Shown here: one piece after another, positions 9,240 to 21,698 of the stretch
Position numbering within the stretch: the stretch's first letter is position 1
Layout: every line of letters starts with the position of its first letter
NCBI GenBank assembly: GCA_958295955.1
Contig: OY282420.1
Location: forward strand, 3,424,435-3,488,434
Direction of reading: 5' to 3'
Length of the DNA: 64,000 nt
Origin: an uncultured Bryobacterales bacterium
GTDB taxonomy: Bacteria > Acidobacteriota > Terriglobia > Bryobacterales > UBA6623
The notes under the pieces: generated by a model
What the model saw: the letters and a program-made list of their open reading frames with translations, nothing else
Told to the model about the DNA's origin: nothing
Database searches by the model: none
Made by a program: the position numbers and the translations under genes

Positions 9240-10499
9240 ATGGCCGCCGAAAAAAAACTCTGGTACAAGCAACTTCACTGGCAAGTGGCCTGCGCGATGG
9301 GCCTGGGCACGATTGCCGGGCTCATCGGCGGCGAAACGCTTGCTGAAAACATCGGCTGGATCGGGCAGTTGTTCATCAAGCTGCTGAAAATGATTATCGT
9401 GCCCCTGGTGCTGACGTCGATCGTTTCCGGCGTTGCGTCGGTGGGCGGCGCCGGCCTCGGGCGGCTGTTCAGCAAGACGCTCGGCTATTACATGCTGACC
9501 AGCTTCCTGGCGGTGATCGTCGGCCTGATGCTGACCAATCTGCTGCAGCCCGGCGTAGGCTTCGAGCTTGGCGGCGCGGGTTCCGAAGAGCTTCCCGACC
9601 TGACGGTCATCAGTTCGCCGGTGGATCTGATCCTCGATATCGTTCCCGAAAACATCGTCGCGGCGTCGGCGGAAACGAAGATGCTCTCGATCATCTTCTT
9701 CGCCATTCTCTTCGGCATCACCTTGTCGGGACTGCCCGACAAAACCCGCCGGCCGCTGCAGGATTTCATCGGCTCGGCCTTCGAAACGATGATGCGCATG
9801 ACCTCGGGCATCATCCACGTGGTTGCGCCGATCGGCGTGTTCTCGCTGATCGTTACGCTGGTCGGCACGACGGGGCTGGCTTCGTTCAAGTCGCTGGGCA
9901 TGTACGCGGCGGTTCTGCTCATCGGGCTGACGATTCACATCGGGGTGACCATGCCGCTGGTGCTGCGGCTGCTGGGCGGCATCAATCCGCTGATCCACTT
10001 CAAGAACATGGTCGATCCGATGTTCATGGCCTTTTCGACCAGTTCGTCGGGCGCGACGCTGCCGGTGACCATTGACGCGGTGGAAAACAAGGTCGGCGTC
10101 TCCAACCGCGTCACCTCGTTCGTGCTGCCGATGGGCGCCACGGTGAACATGGACGGCACCGCCCTCTACGAATGCGCCGGGGTGCTGTTCGTCGCCCAGG
10201 CAATGGGCGTGTCGATGGGTATCGAGCAGCAGATACTGATCGTGATTACGGCCTTGCTGGCCTCGATCGGCGCGGCGGCGGTGCCGTCGGCCGGGCTGGT
10301 CGTGATTTTCATCGTGCTGGAGGCCGTGAATCTGACCGGGCCGCAGGTGGAATTGATCGTCGGCGCGATGCTGGCCATCGACCGCCCGCTGGACATGTAC
10401 CGCACGGTGATCAACATTTTCAGCGATTCGTGCGGCGCGGCGATCATCGCCCGCTCGGAAGGCGAGACGGATGTCGATACGGTTGCGGTTGTCGGTTAA
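9240..10499 (+). CDS. Dicarboxylate/amino acid:cation symporter (DAACS)
   Basis: A 419-residue glutamate/dicarboxylate transporter homologue (GltP/DctA/GltPh type). The serine-rich re-entrant loop reads AFSTSSSGATLPVT, and the Na+ and substrate site is marked by MGATVNMDGTALYE, the conserved NMDGT motif of TM7. The second hairpin reads AAVPSAGLVVI, and TM8 carries RPLDMYRTVINIFSDSCGAAII with the substrate-contacting Asp and Arg region. The ATG at 9240 is preferred; an in-frame TTG at 9195 adds 15 residues that the family lacks. It imports acidic amino acids or dicarboxylates with Na+ or H+; which one is not resolved. Confidence 0.93.
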   Translation: MAAEKKLWYKQLHWQVACAMGLGTIAGLIGGETLAENIGWIGQLFIKLLKMIIVPLVLTSIVSGVASVGGAGLGRLFSKTLGYYMLTSFLAVIVGLMLTNLLQPGVGFELGGAGSEELPDLTVISSPVDLILDIVPENIVAASAETKMLSIIFFAILFGITLSGLPDKTRRPLQDFIGSAFETMMRMTSGIIHVVAPIGVFSLIVTLVGTTGLASFKSLGMYAAVLLIGLTIHIGVTMPLVLRLLGGINPLIHFKNMVDPMFMAFSTSSSGATLPVTIDAVENKVGVSNRVTSFVLPMGATVNMDGTALYECAGVLFVAQAMGVSMGIEQQILIVITALLASIGAAAVPSAGLVVIFIVLEAVNLTGPQVELIVGAMLAIDRPLDMYRTVINIFSDSCGAAIIARSEGETDVDTVAVVG

Positions 10500-10560
10500 A
10501 GCCGGCGGCAAGCGGAATGGAGACTGCGCCGCCGCCCTTGATATTGCCGGATAGGATGCC

Positions 10561-11874
10561 ATGGTAGAAACAGAGCGAGCGCATTGGGGTTCCCGTATCG
10601 GGTTCATTCTGGCGGCGGCGGGATCGGCCGTCGGTCTGGGGAACATCTGGAAATTTCCCTACATCACCGGAGAAAACGGCGGCGGCGCGTTCGTTCTCGT
10701 TTATCTCGCCTGCATCGCCTTCGTCGGGCTGCCGATCATGATCGCCGAGATTTCGTTGGGCCGGGCGACGCAAAAATCGCCGGCGAGCGCGATGCGTTCG
10801 CTGAGCCCCGGCGGCGGTTGGATCGGTATCGGTTGGCTCTGCATTCTCACCTCGGTCTGCCTGCTTTCCTATTACGCGACGGTGGCGGGTTGGGCGCTGC
10901 ACTATTGCTATCTGGCGTTTAGCGGTCAAATCAGCGGGCAAGGCCCCGAGCAATTGCAGGCGGCGTTCGGTTCGCTTACCGCGACCCCCTCTCTGGGCGT
11001 CGCCTGGCAACTGGCGTTCATGGCGCTCACGGTTCTGGTGGTCGTGGCCGGGGTTTCGCACGGCGTCGAGCGTTGGTCCCGGATTCTGATGCCCACTTTG
11101 GCCGTGATGCTGCTGATCCTGTTAGGCAAGGCGTTTACGCTCTCGGGATTCGGGCAGGGGATGGATTTCCTGTTCGGTTTCCGCGCCGATAAGCTGACGC
11201 CGGGCGGCGTGCTCGAAGCGCTCGGCCACGCCTTCTTTACGCTCAGTCTCGGCATGGGCACGATGATTACCTACGGCAGCTACTTGCGCCGAGAAGACGA
11301 CCTGGTTTCGGCGTCGGTGATGACCTCGGCCGTGGATACGCTGGTGGCTCTCGTGGCGTCCATGATGTTGTTCCCGATTATTTTCACCTTCGGCTTGGAG
11401 GCCGGCCAGGGGCCGGGGCTGCTGTTCGTCACGGTTCCGATCGCGCTGGCGCAAATGACCGGCGGCGGCTTGCTGTCAATTGTGTTTTTCGTGTTGCTGG
11501 CTTTTGCCGCGTTGACCAGCGCGATCTCGATGCTCGAAGTGGTGACGGCTTATTTGATGGACGACTGGGGACTGTCGCGCCGGCGGTCGACGGTTTGCGC
11601 CGGCATCGGCATCGCGGCGTTGGGCATACCGGCAACCGTCAGCACGGGCTGGTTCGGGCAAATCGACTATTACGTCTCGAATTGGATGCTGCCGCTAGGC
11701 GGCCTCGGCGTCGCGCTCTTCGTAGCCTGGCGGATGGACGCCGCTCTGCGCCGCGGGGCTTTCGAATCGGGGAGCATGCTGGCGAAGTTCTACAAAGGGT
11801 GGCTTTGGGTCCTGAAGTATCCCGTGCCCGTGGCCGTAGGGTTGGTTTTCTTGCACGCGGTTGGGGTGCTTTAG
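10561..11874 (+). CDS. Sodium-dependent transporter (NSS/SNF family)
   Basis: A 437-residue neurotransmitter:sodium symporter homologue of the short bacterial 11-TM type (MhsT/LeuT relatives). The TM1 signature WGSRIGFILAAAGSAVGLGNIWKFPY is present, including the unwound GSAVGLGN segment that binds Na+ and substrate, and is followed by NGGGAFVLVYLACIAFVGLP in TM2. TM6 carries FTLSLGMGTMITYGSYL. Such proteins usually import amino acids. It lies 61 bases after the DAACS transporter on the same strand, so the pair may be a joint amino-acid uptake unit. The 122 bases after it contain an imperfect GC-rich inverted repeat but no clear T-run terminator. Confidence 0.93.
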   Translation: MVETERAHWGSRIGFILAAAGSAVGLGNIWKFPYITGENGGGAFVLVYLACIAFVGLPIMIAEISLGRATQKSPASAMRSLSPGGGWIGIGWLCILTSVCLLSYYATVAGWALHYCYLAFSGQISGQGPEQLQAAFGSLTATPSLGVAWQLAFMALTVLVVVAGVSHGVERWSRILMPTLAVMLLILLGKAFTLSGFGQGMDFLFGFRADKLTPGGVLEALGHAFFTLSLGMGTMITYGSYLRREDDLVSASVMTSAVDTLVALVASMMLFPIIFTFGLEAGQGPGLLFVTVPIALAQMTGGGLLSIVFFVLLAFAALTSAISMLEVVTAYLMDDWGLSRRRSTVCAGIGIAALGIPATVSTGWFGQIDYYVSNWMLPLGGLGVALFVAWRMDAALRRGAFESGSMLAKFYKGWLWVLKYPVPVAVGLVFLHAVGVL

Positions 11875-11996
11875 CCGTCGCCCGGATAGCGGGATCGTCC
11901 GGCGGCGATGAGCGGGGGCGTGACGTTCACGGCCGCAATGTTGAGCATCGTCTTCATATGCGGAAAACCACTTGACGCCGCCGCGGCTCGGTCTTG

Positions 11997-13403
11997 CTAT
12001 CCACCGTCTGCCGGCCGGGGGCGTCCGACTTCGAGTTCCCTTGCGACGGCCGCCACCTTTGCGTCTTCGTAGTGGCGGCCCACGATCTGGACTCCCACCG
12101 GCAGGCCCCGCGGCGAGCGGGCTACGGGGGCGGTTGCGGCGGGGTTGCCCAGCACGTTGAAGACCTGGCTGTAAACGAAAACGTCGGGATAGGCAGCCGT
12201 CCGCCCCTCGATAGTCCATTCGCGCTGCCCGTGGCGGAAAGCAGGGACGGCGGCGACCGGGCAGAGCAGGATGGAGTATCGCTCCATCTGTTCGCGGAGC
12301 TTCAGGCGAAGTTGATCTTGGGCGACCCAGCCCCACAGCAGGTCTTTGTAAGTCGTTCCTGCTTCCTCCTTGGCGGAGGCCATCGCCTCGTAGGCGAGCG
12401 GGTGCAGGCGGTAGCCCTTCGGCGTCGAGGCTTCGATCAGGGTGCGCAGGCAGGCGCCGAACAGCAGCCGCCAGGTTTGCGGCGCACGTTCCAGCCCTTG
12501 CAACTCGATTTGCTCGACGCGGTAGCCGCGTTCGGCCAGCACGGCGGCGGCCGTGCGAACGGCTTGGCGGACTTCGGGAGCCGCGGGCGTTGCCCAGGCT
12601 TGGTCGAACCAGCCGATGCGGGCGCCGCGCAACTCCGCCTCGTCCGGCGCCTGCAACGAGACGGAGACGGACGACGGGTCGCCGGGGTCGGGGCCGGCGG
12701 TGATTTCGAGCAGAAGCCGGAGGTCTTCGGCGGTTTTCGTCATGGGGCCGACAAGGCCGAGAGTGCTTGTGGGGCCGAGGCAGGCGGGCCAGTGGCCGGC
12801 GCGGGAGATGACGCCGGGGGTCGGCTTCAGTGCGTAGAGGCCGCAGAAATGGGCGGGTACGCGCACCGACCCGCCGGCGTCGCTGCCGAAGCCGGCGGCG
12901 GAGCACCCCGCGGCGATAGCCGCGGATTCGCCGCCGCTGGAGCCGCCGGGAGTATAGCCGGGGTCGATAGGAGAGACCGTGCGGCCGTAGAGATGGTTGT
13001 CGGTCTCGTAGGCCATCAGGAATTCCGGCACGTTGGTCGTGCCGAGAACGATCGCGCCTGCGGCTTTGAGCTTGGCGACCAGGGTTGCATCGCGCTGGGC
13101 GACTTGGCCCCGGCGGAGATGCGAGCCGCATTCGAGACGGAACCCCGCCGCGGCGATGGAGCTTTTGATCGTGATGGGGACGCCGTGCAAGCGTCCCGTG
13201 GATTTTCCGTTGCGGACGGCCGCATCCGCTTTTGCAGCCTCTGCGCGGGCGCGGTCGGCCTGAAGATCGGTAATGGCGTTGAGGGCGGGGTTGACCGCTT
13301 CGATGCGGCGCAGGTGGGCTTCGACAATCTCGCTGGGCAGGGCTTCGCCGTCTTGCGCCAGCTTGGCGAGCCGGGCTGCGCCGAGGGATGTGAAATCGGT
13401 CAT
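11997..13403 (-). CDS. Amidase (amidase-signature family)
   Basis: A 468-residue amidase-signature hydrolase. The Ser-cisSer-Lys triad is identifiable: Lys in VPITIKSSI, the glycine/serine-rich GGSSGGESAAIAAG segment, and the nucleophile Ser in SDAGGSVRVPA. The N-terminus (EIVEAHLRRIEAVNPALNAI) is typical of GatA-like enzymes. A GatA role in tRNA amidotransfer is possible, but no gatB or gatC is nearby, so a stand-alone amidase is more likely. The ATG at 13403 is chosen over a longer frame because upstream residues lack family character. It lies 46 bases from the end of ligA, on the same strand. Confidence 0.9.
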   Translation of the reverse strand: MTDFTSLGAARLAKLAQDGEALPSEIVEAHLRRIEAVNPALNAITDLQADRARAEAAKADAAVRNGKSTGRLHGVPITIKSSIAAAGFRLECGSHLRRGQVAQRDATLVAKLKAAGAIVLGTTNVPEFLMAYETDNHLYGRTVSPIDPGYTPGGSSGGESAAIAAGCSAAGFGSDAGGSVRVPAHFCGLYALKPTPGVISRAGHWPACLGPTSTLGLVGPMTKTAEDLRLLLEITAGPDPGDPSSVSVSLQAPDEAELRGARIGWFDQAWATPAAPEVRQAVRTAAAVLAERGYRVEQIELQGLERAPQTWRLLFGACLRTLIEASTPKGYRLHPLAYEAMASAKEEAGTTYKDLLWGWVAQDQLRLKLREQMERYSILLCPVAAVPAFRHGQREWTIEGRTAAYPDVFVYSQVFNVLGNPAATAPVARSPRGLPVGVQIVGRHYEDAKVAAVARELEVGRPRPADGG

Positions 13404-13449
13404 AAGGGCCACGATAGCAACGGGAGAGGCGCCGCCGGACGAACGCGGT

Positions 13450-16488
<3,039 letters not shown>

Positions 16489-16496
<8 letters not shown>

Positions 16497-17439
16497 TCTG
16501 ACGCATACCCTGGTGGGCGGCCTGTTGGCGCGCGCCGGCCTGCGCGAGCGCACTCCGCTGGGCACGGCCGTTTGTCTGGTTGCGGCGAACGTCCCGGACG
16601 TCGATATCGCCGCCGGCCTCGACACGATCGACTATCTCAACTATCACCGGCATCTGACGCATTCGCTGTTTGCGATTCCGTTCATGGCGCTGTTGGCGGT
16701 CGGCCTGACGGCCGGCGCGGCGCGGTTGCTGCGCCGCCCCGAGCGGGTCCGTTGGGGTCCGGCGTACGGCGTTGCCCTGCTCGTTGCGTATTCGCATCCG
16801 CTGCTGGACTTTATGAACGCCTACGGCATTCGCCTCTGGCTGCCGTTTTCGTCCGCCTGGTCTTCCTGGGACGCGCTGTTTGTGATCGATCCGCTGCTAT
16901 GGGCGGCGCTGTCGGCAACGCTGGCGGCGTGTTGGCTATCGGGCAAGGCCCGCGCGCGGCGTCCGGCCGTTCTGGGGCTGGTCTTGCTGCTCGGCTATTG
17001 CGCGCTGAACCGGTACTGGCATGACCGCGTGCTGGACGCGCTTCCGGCGGAGTCGATTCTTGGCGAGGCCGTCGTGCGTCGAGCGGCATTTCCGGCCCCG
17101 TGGCTGCCGACGGCCTGGACCGGAGTCGTGGAGACGGAGACGGCTTACTTCGGCTTCGACGTCGATGCGTTGGAGCCGGGAGCGGTCGTTCCCGAGCGGG
17201 GGCGGCGGGTCGCCAAGCTCGCCGCGCATCCCGCGGTCGAGGCGGTGCGGGCCGGCGCACAGGGCCGCGACTACGGGCGGTTTGCGCAATATGGGTTCGC
17301 GCGGGTCGAGCGGCTGCCCGGCGGCTATCGAGTCACGCTGGCGGACATGCGTTTCTTGCGCGGCGGGCGGGTCGGCTTGGCTTGCAGCTTCGAAGTGGAT
17401 GCCGCTTTCACGGTCGTCCGCTCGCGATTCGGGCGTTAG
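16489..17439 (+). CDS. Membrane-bound metal-dependent hydrolase (YbcI/DUF457-like)
   Basis: A 316-residue protein starting [17 protein letters not shown] with several membrane segments. Conserved His/Asp positions ([33 protein letters not shown]) match the YbcI/DUF457 family of inner-membrane predicted metal-dependent hydrolases. The C-terminal third is soluble. The ATG at 16489 overlaps the lipid kinase stop, implying translational coupling. The biological substrate of the family is not established, although coupling to a lipid kinase suggests a lipid or membrane role. Confidence 0.85.
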
Positions 17440-17483
17440 CCGCCGCCCCGGCGCGCGATAAGCCTGTGCTAAAGTGGCGGGTT

Positions 17484-18872
17484 GTGAGTAAGCCGCGCAC
17501 GCTATTCCAGAAGATTTGGGACGAGCATGTCGTCGTCCATGAAGCCGGGGCTCCGGCGGTGCTCTACATCGACCTGCATCTGGTGCATGAAGTGACCTCG
17601 CCGCAGGCTTTTCAGGGTCTGCGGGACCGCGGCCTCAAGGTGCGCCGGCCCGAGCGCACGATGGCCACGATGGACCACAGCATCCCGACGACGGACCGCG
17701 CGCTGCCGATTCTGGACCCGATCGCCGCCAAGCAGGTGGAGCAGTTGCGCATCAATTGCCGGGAGTTCGGCGTGCCTCTGGCCGACATGGGCATGGAAGA
17801 TCAGGGCATCGTCCACGTGATCGGCCCGGAATTGGGTTTGACGCAGCCGGGTTTCACGGTGGTTTGCGGCGACAGCCATACGTCCACGCACGGCGCTTTC
17901 GGGGCGCTGGCGTTCGGCATCGGCACGACGGAAGTCGAGCATGTGCTGGCCACGCAATGCCTGCTGCAAGACCGCCCGCGCACGTGCGAGGTGCGCTTCG
18001 AGGGGGCCGCGCCGGACGGCGTCGTGGCCAAGGACTTGATCCTGGCGCTGATTGCCCGGATAGGCATCGGCGGCGGGACCGGCCACGTGCTCGAGTACGC
18101 CGGCGAAGCGATTCGCGCGCTCACGATGGAAGGGCGCATGACGCTCTGCAACATGTCGATCGAAGGCGGAGCGCGAGCGGGCATGGTCGCTCCGGACGAT
18201 ACGACTTTCGAGTATCTGGCCGGCCGGCCCAAAGCGCCGCAAGGAGCGGCTTGGGACTCGGCCGTCGAACGCTGGCGGAAGCTGCCTTCCGACGCGGGGG
18301 CTGTGTTCGACCGCACTGAAACCGTCGACGCGGCGGGCCTGGAGCCGATGATTACCTGGGGCACGAATCCGGGCATGGGCGTGGGCGTGACGCAGCCGGC
18401 GCCCGAGCCGAACGGCAATCCCGGCATCCGCAAGGCGCTCGATTACATGCAGATCGAGGGGGGCAAGCCGCTGTTGGGGCGGCCTATCGACGTGGTGTTC
18501 GTGGGCAGTTGCACGAACTCGCGGATATCCGATCTGCGCTTGGCGGCGGGCGTGCTGCGGGGGCGCAAAGTCGCCCCCGGCGTGCGCATGATGGTGGTGC
18601 CCGGTTCGGAAAAGATCAAGGTGCAGGCCGAAGCGGAAGGTCTGCCGGAAATCTTCAAGGCCGCCGGAGCGGAGTGGCGCGAAGCGGGCTGCAGCATGTG
18701 CATTGCCATGAACGGCGATCAATTGACTCCGGGGCAGTACTGCGTGTCCACGAGCAACCGCAACTTCGAGGGGCGGCAAGGCAAGGGCGGGCGGACGTTC
18801 CTGGCAAGCCCGCTGACGGCGGCGGCTTCGGCGGTCGAGGGCGCCGTGACCGACGCTCGGCGCTATCTGTAA
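17484..18872 (+). CDS. leuC: 3-isopropylmalate dehydratase large subunit
   Basis: With LeuD it isomerises 2-isopropylmalate to 3-isopropylmalate in leucine biosynthesis. The 462-residue product belongs to the aconitase family. Substrate- and cluster-binding motifs include [35 protein letters not shown] and the paired cysteines in [13 protein letters not shown], which together ligate the [4Fe-4S] cluster. The GTG at 17484 gives [15 protein letters not shown], the expected LeuC N-terminus; longer frames extend into the upstream hydrolase gene. leuD begins 15 bases downstream. The 44 bases upstream show no clear promoter. Confidence 0.96.
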   Translation: MSKPRTLFQKIWDEHVVVHEAGAPAVLYIDLHLVHEVTSPQAFQGLRDRGLKVRRPERTMATMDHSIPTTDRALPILDPIAAKQVEQLRINCREFGVPLADMGMEDQGIVHVIGPELGLTQPGFTVVCGDSHTSTHGAFGALAFGIGTTEVEHVLATQCLLQDRPRTCEVRFEGAAPDGVVAKDLILALIARIGIGGGTGHVLEYAGEAIRALTMEGRMTLCNMSIEGGARAGMVAPDDTTFEYLAGRPKAPQGAAWDSAVERWRKLPSDAGAVFDRTETVDAAGLEPMITWGTNPGMGVGVTQPAPEPNGNPGIRKALDYMQIEGGKPLLGRPIDVVFVGSCTNSRISDLRLAAGVLRGRKVAPGVRMMVVPGSEKIKVQAEAEGLPEIFKAAGAEWREAGCSMCIAMNGDQLTPGQYCVSTSNRNFEGRQGKGGRTFLASPLTAAASAVEGAVTDARRYL

Positions 18873-18887
18873 GCGGGAGAGAGCGGC

Positions 18888-19493
18888 ATGGAATCGGTTA
18901 CGCAATTCTCGGGCAAGGTTGTCCCTCTGGCGGTTGCCGACGTCGACACGGATCAGATCATCCCGGCGCGTTTTCTGAAAACGATCGAGAAGCTGGGCTT
19001 GGGCAAGAATCTGTTCCACGACTGGCGGTATCTGGCCGACGGCGGTCCGAACCCGGACTTCATCGTCAATCGGCCGCGGGCCAAGGGCGGAACGATTTTG
19101 CTGGCCGGCGACAACTTCGGCTGCGGAAGCTCGCGCGAACATGCTCCCTGGGCGCTGATGGGGCATGGGTTCAAGGCCGTAATCAGCACCTCGTTCGCGG
19201 ATATCTTCCGCAACAATTGCTTGAAGAACGGGCTGTTGCCGATCGTCGTGGACGAGGCGGCGCACGGGGAATTGTTCGCCGCTGCCGAAGCGGATGAGGA
19301 TTGCCGGGTCTCGGTCGACTTGGCGAGGCGGACGCTGCGCTTGCCGTCCGGCCGCGAGGTCGAGTTTCCCATCGACGAGTTTTCCCGCAAGTGCATGCTC
19401 GAAGGCGGCGATCAGTTGAGCTATATCCAGCAGCAGATGGGCGCCGTCGAGGCTTACGAGCGCGCTGCGCCGAACGTTCTGAATACGCTTTAG
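18888..19493 (+). CDS. leuD: 3-isopropylmalate dehydratase small subunit
   Basis: A 201-residue small subunit carrying the swivelling aconitase domain. Motifs: VDTDQIIPARFLKT near the N-terminus, and GDNFGCGSSREHAPWAL, the substrate-recognition loop. A purine-rich Shine-Dalgarno (GGGAGAGA) precedes the ATG at 18888. It forms an operon with leuC. The gene converges with the DUF1549/1553 gene, whose stop is 30 bases beyond; no strong hairpin was seen in that gap. leuA and leuB are not in the window. Confidence 0.96.
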   Translation: MESVTQFSGKVVPLAVADVDTDQIIPARFLKTIEKLGLGKNLFHDWRYLADGGPNPDFIVNRPRAKGGTILLAGDNFGCGSSREHAPWALMGHGFKAVISTSFADIFRNNCLKNGLLPIVVDEAAHGELFAAAEADEDCRVSVDLARRTLRLPSGREVEFPIDEFSRKCMLEGGDQLSYIQQQMGAVEAYERAAPNVLNTL

Positions 19494-19522
19494 GGGCCGC
19501 TGCGCGGACCCGCGGCGTTCCC

Positions 19523-21526
19523 TTACCGCAAGTACAAGAAAGCGTTGAGGTTGAACATCGCCAGGGCGAACTCGCGCAGCGACTGCTCTTGCAGGAAGGC
19601 TTGCGCCGCGGCCTGCTCCCGCGCGGAAGCGGGGCGGCCGGCGGCCAGCCGGTAGGCGCGGTCGATTTGTTCCTCCCGGTCGCCGCCGGCTTCGCGGCGC
19701 AGGCGTTCGGCGAACGCGGCCGCCAGACGGTTGGAGAGGTCGCCGTTGAGCAGTTCGAGCGATTGCGGCGCGTGGGTGCTGGTCTCGCGGCGCGCGCAGG
19801 TGGTCAGCAGCGCCGGCTGATCGAAGACTTCCATGAACGGCAGGCGCAGGTTGCGCTTGGCAATCAGGTATATCGAGCGGCGGTTGTGCTCGTCGGGGTC
19901 TTCGGTGACGCGCCATTGGGTCGGATCGTAAAGCAGATCGACCAGCGCCTCTTCGACGGGAATCATGATGCTGCGGCCGCCCTGCCGCCGGTTGAGCTTG
20001 CCGCAGACGGCCAGCATGGCGTCGCGGATTTCCTCGGCGGTCAAGCGGCGGGACGGGCCGCGCCACAGCAGGCTGTTGGCGGCGTCCTTTTCCATGCCGA
20101 GGTCTTCCATTGCCGGGTTTTTCGCGGCTTGGCGGTAGGCGTTGCTGAGCAGAATTTGACGGTGCAGCGGTTTGATTTTCCAGCCGCCTGCTATCAGTTG
20201 GCCCGCCAGATAGTCGAGCAGTTGCGGGTGGCTGGGGCGCTCGCCCATGAATCCGAAGTCGTTGGGCGTGTTGACGATTCCCCTGTTGAAATAGCCGAGC
20301 CAGATGCGGTTGACCATGACCCGGGGAGTCAGCGGGTTGCCGGGGTCGGCGATCCAATCGGCCAGTTTCGAGCGGGGATTTTCGACGTTCTGCGGAAGCG
20401 TCGGCGCGTCTTCCGGCAACAGGACCCCCAACGGGCGCGGGTTGACCGCCTGCAGCGGTTGGGTGTGGTCGCCTCGGTCGAGAACGTGAACCGGCTGCGG
20501 ATATTCGGGATCGTTGCGCACGGTCGCCAGCGTCGGCGGCGGTTCGGGCAACTGCGCTTCGAGCGCGTCGTGCTCGGCCTGCAGCTCGATGCGCTCGGCG
20601 CCTTCCGCCGGCTTGACCCGGGCGCGCAGCTTTTTCATCTTGCCGGCGATTTCCTTGGTTTTCTCTCGCCATGCCTCAATGGTCAGACCGCCTGCGAGCA
20701 CGAGGTCGGTTTCGTAGGCGGGGCCGAAGTAGGCTTGCAGGCGGTAGTAATCGACCTGTCGAATGGGGTCGAACATGTGGTCGTGGCAGCGGGCGCAGCC
20801 GACGGTCATGGCCAGGAACGCGGAGCCGACGATGTCGGTGCGCTCGGTGAGAATTTCGTTGCGGCTGGAGGCGACTTCCTGGTTGCCGGCGTTGCGGCGG
20901 ACCGCCCCCAAGCGGTGAAAGCCGGCGGCGGTCAGCGTTTCGCGGCCGCGTTCGGTCCGGGCATCGCCGCCGGCTATTTCATCGCCGGCGAGTTGCTCGC
21001 GGATGAACCGGTCGTAGGGTTTGTCGGCGTTGAACGAACGGATGACGTAGTCGCGGTACCGCCACAGGCCGGGGAGATAGCGGTCGTATTCGAAGCCTTC
21101 GGTTTCGGCGTAGCGCACGACGTCGAGCCATTGCCGCGCCTGCTGCTCGCCGTAATGCGGATCGGCGAGGAGGCGGTCGACGACTTTTTCCCAAGCGTCG
21201 GGGGAAGCGTCGTTGACGAAGGCGGCAACCGCGTCCGGCGCCGGCGGCAGGCCGGTGACGTCGAAGGAAGCGCGGCGGATGAGCGCGGCGCGGTCGGCTT
21301 CCGGCGCCGGTTCGAGTCCCGCTTGCCGCAGCTTTTCGAGCACGAAGGCGTCGATCGGGGCGGCGGCCCAAGAGGAGTCCGACGGGGGCAGCGCGGCCTG
21401 CCGCAGCGGCTGGAAAGACCAGAAGGCGCGCTCGCTCGCGCGGTATTCGGCGGCCGGCAGCGCGGCGGCGAGGCCGGCCAGCAGCAGAGAGGCGATGAGC
21501 GCAGGCGCCATGCGGGTTCCCCGCAT
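19523..21526 (-). CDS. DUF1549/DUF1553 domain exported protein
   Basis: A 667-residue protein with a signal peptide (APALIASLLLAGLAAALPAAEY; start at residue 1 or 6). DUF1549 spans about residues 50-260 (PIDAFVLEKLRQAGLEPAPEADRAALIRRASFDVTGLPP ... QQARQWLDVVRYAETEGF). DUF1553 occupies the C-terminal half (NPLTPRVMVNRIWLGYFNRGIVNTPNDFGFMGERPSHPQLLDYLA). The N-terminal cytochrome domain often fused to this pair is absent, although a CxxCH-like CARCHDHMFDP occurs between the domains. These proteins usually accompany DUF1501 proteins, and their function is unknown. Confidence 0.88.
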   Translation of the reverse strand: MRGTRMAPALIASLLLAGLAAALPAAEYRASERAFWSFQPLRQAALPPSDSSWAAAPIDAFVLEKLRQAGLEPAPEADRAALIRRASFDVTGLPPAPDAVAAFVNDASPDAWEKVVDRLLADPHYGEQQARQWLDVVRYAETEGFEYDRYLPGLWRYRDYVIRSFNADKPYDRFIREQLAGDEIAGGDARTERGRETLTAAGFHRLGAVRRNAGNQEVASSRNEILTERTDIVGSAFLAMTVGCARCHDHMFDPIRQVDYYRLQAYFGPAYETDLVLAGGLTIEAWREKTKEIAGKMKKLRARVKPAEGAERIELQAEHDALEAQLPEPPPTLATVRNDPEYPQPVHVLDRGDHTQPLQAVNPRPLGVLLPEDAPTLPQNVENPRSKLADWIADPGNPLTPRVMVNRIWLGYFNRGIVNTPNDFGFMGERPSHPQLLDYLAGQLIAGGWKIKPLHRQILLSNAYRQAAKNPAMEDLGMEKDAANSLLWRGPSRRLTAEEIRDAMLAVCGKLNRRQGGRSIMIPVEEALVDLLYDPTQWRVTEDPDEHNRRSIYLIAKRNLRLPFMEVFDQPALLTTCARRETSTHAPQSLELLNGDLSNRLAAAFAERLRREAGGDREEQIDRAYRLAAGRPASAREQAAAQAFLQEQSLREFALAMFNLNAFLYLR

Positions 21527-21698
21527 AGATTCTAGCGCAGGCGCGGAGGATTCCGCCCCATTTTCTCGCCGCGGCAGGTTTTTATCCGTCCTCTCTCCTA
21601 TTATTAAGACACGGAGGCGCGCAGCGAAGGTCCCGCGGAAGGCGCGGCCTGCGCCGGCTGTCTTGCCCCCCGCGCGGCGGCAACTCGTCGAGGCAACT

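Noticed and set aside
11877..11915. Intrinsic terminator after the NSS transporter
   Set aside because: The inverted repeat is imperfect and no T-run follows, so I do not list it as a feature.
17502..20672. Very long antisense open frame opposite leuC, leuD and the DUF1549/1553 gene
   Set aside because: It is a by-product of high GC, where stops are rare; the translation is Arg/Gln/His-rich low complexity, and the opposite frames encode clear families.
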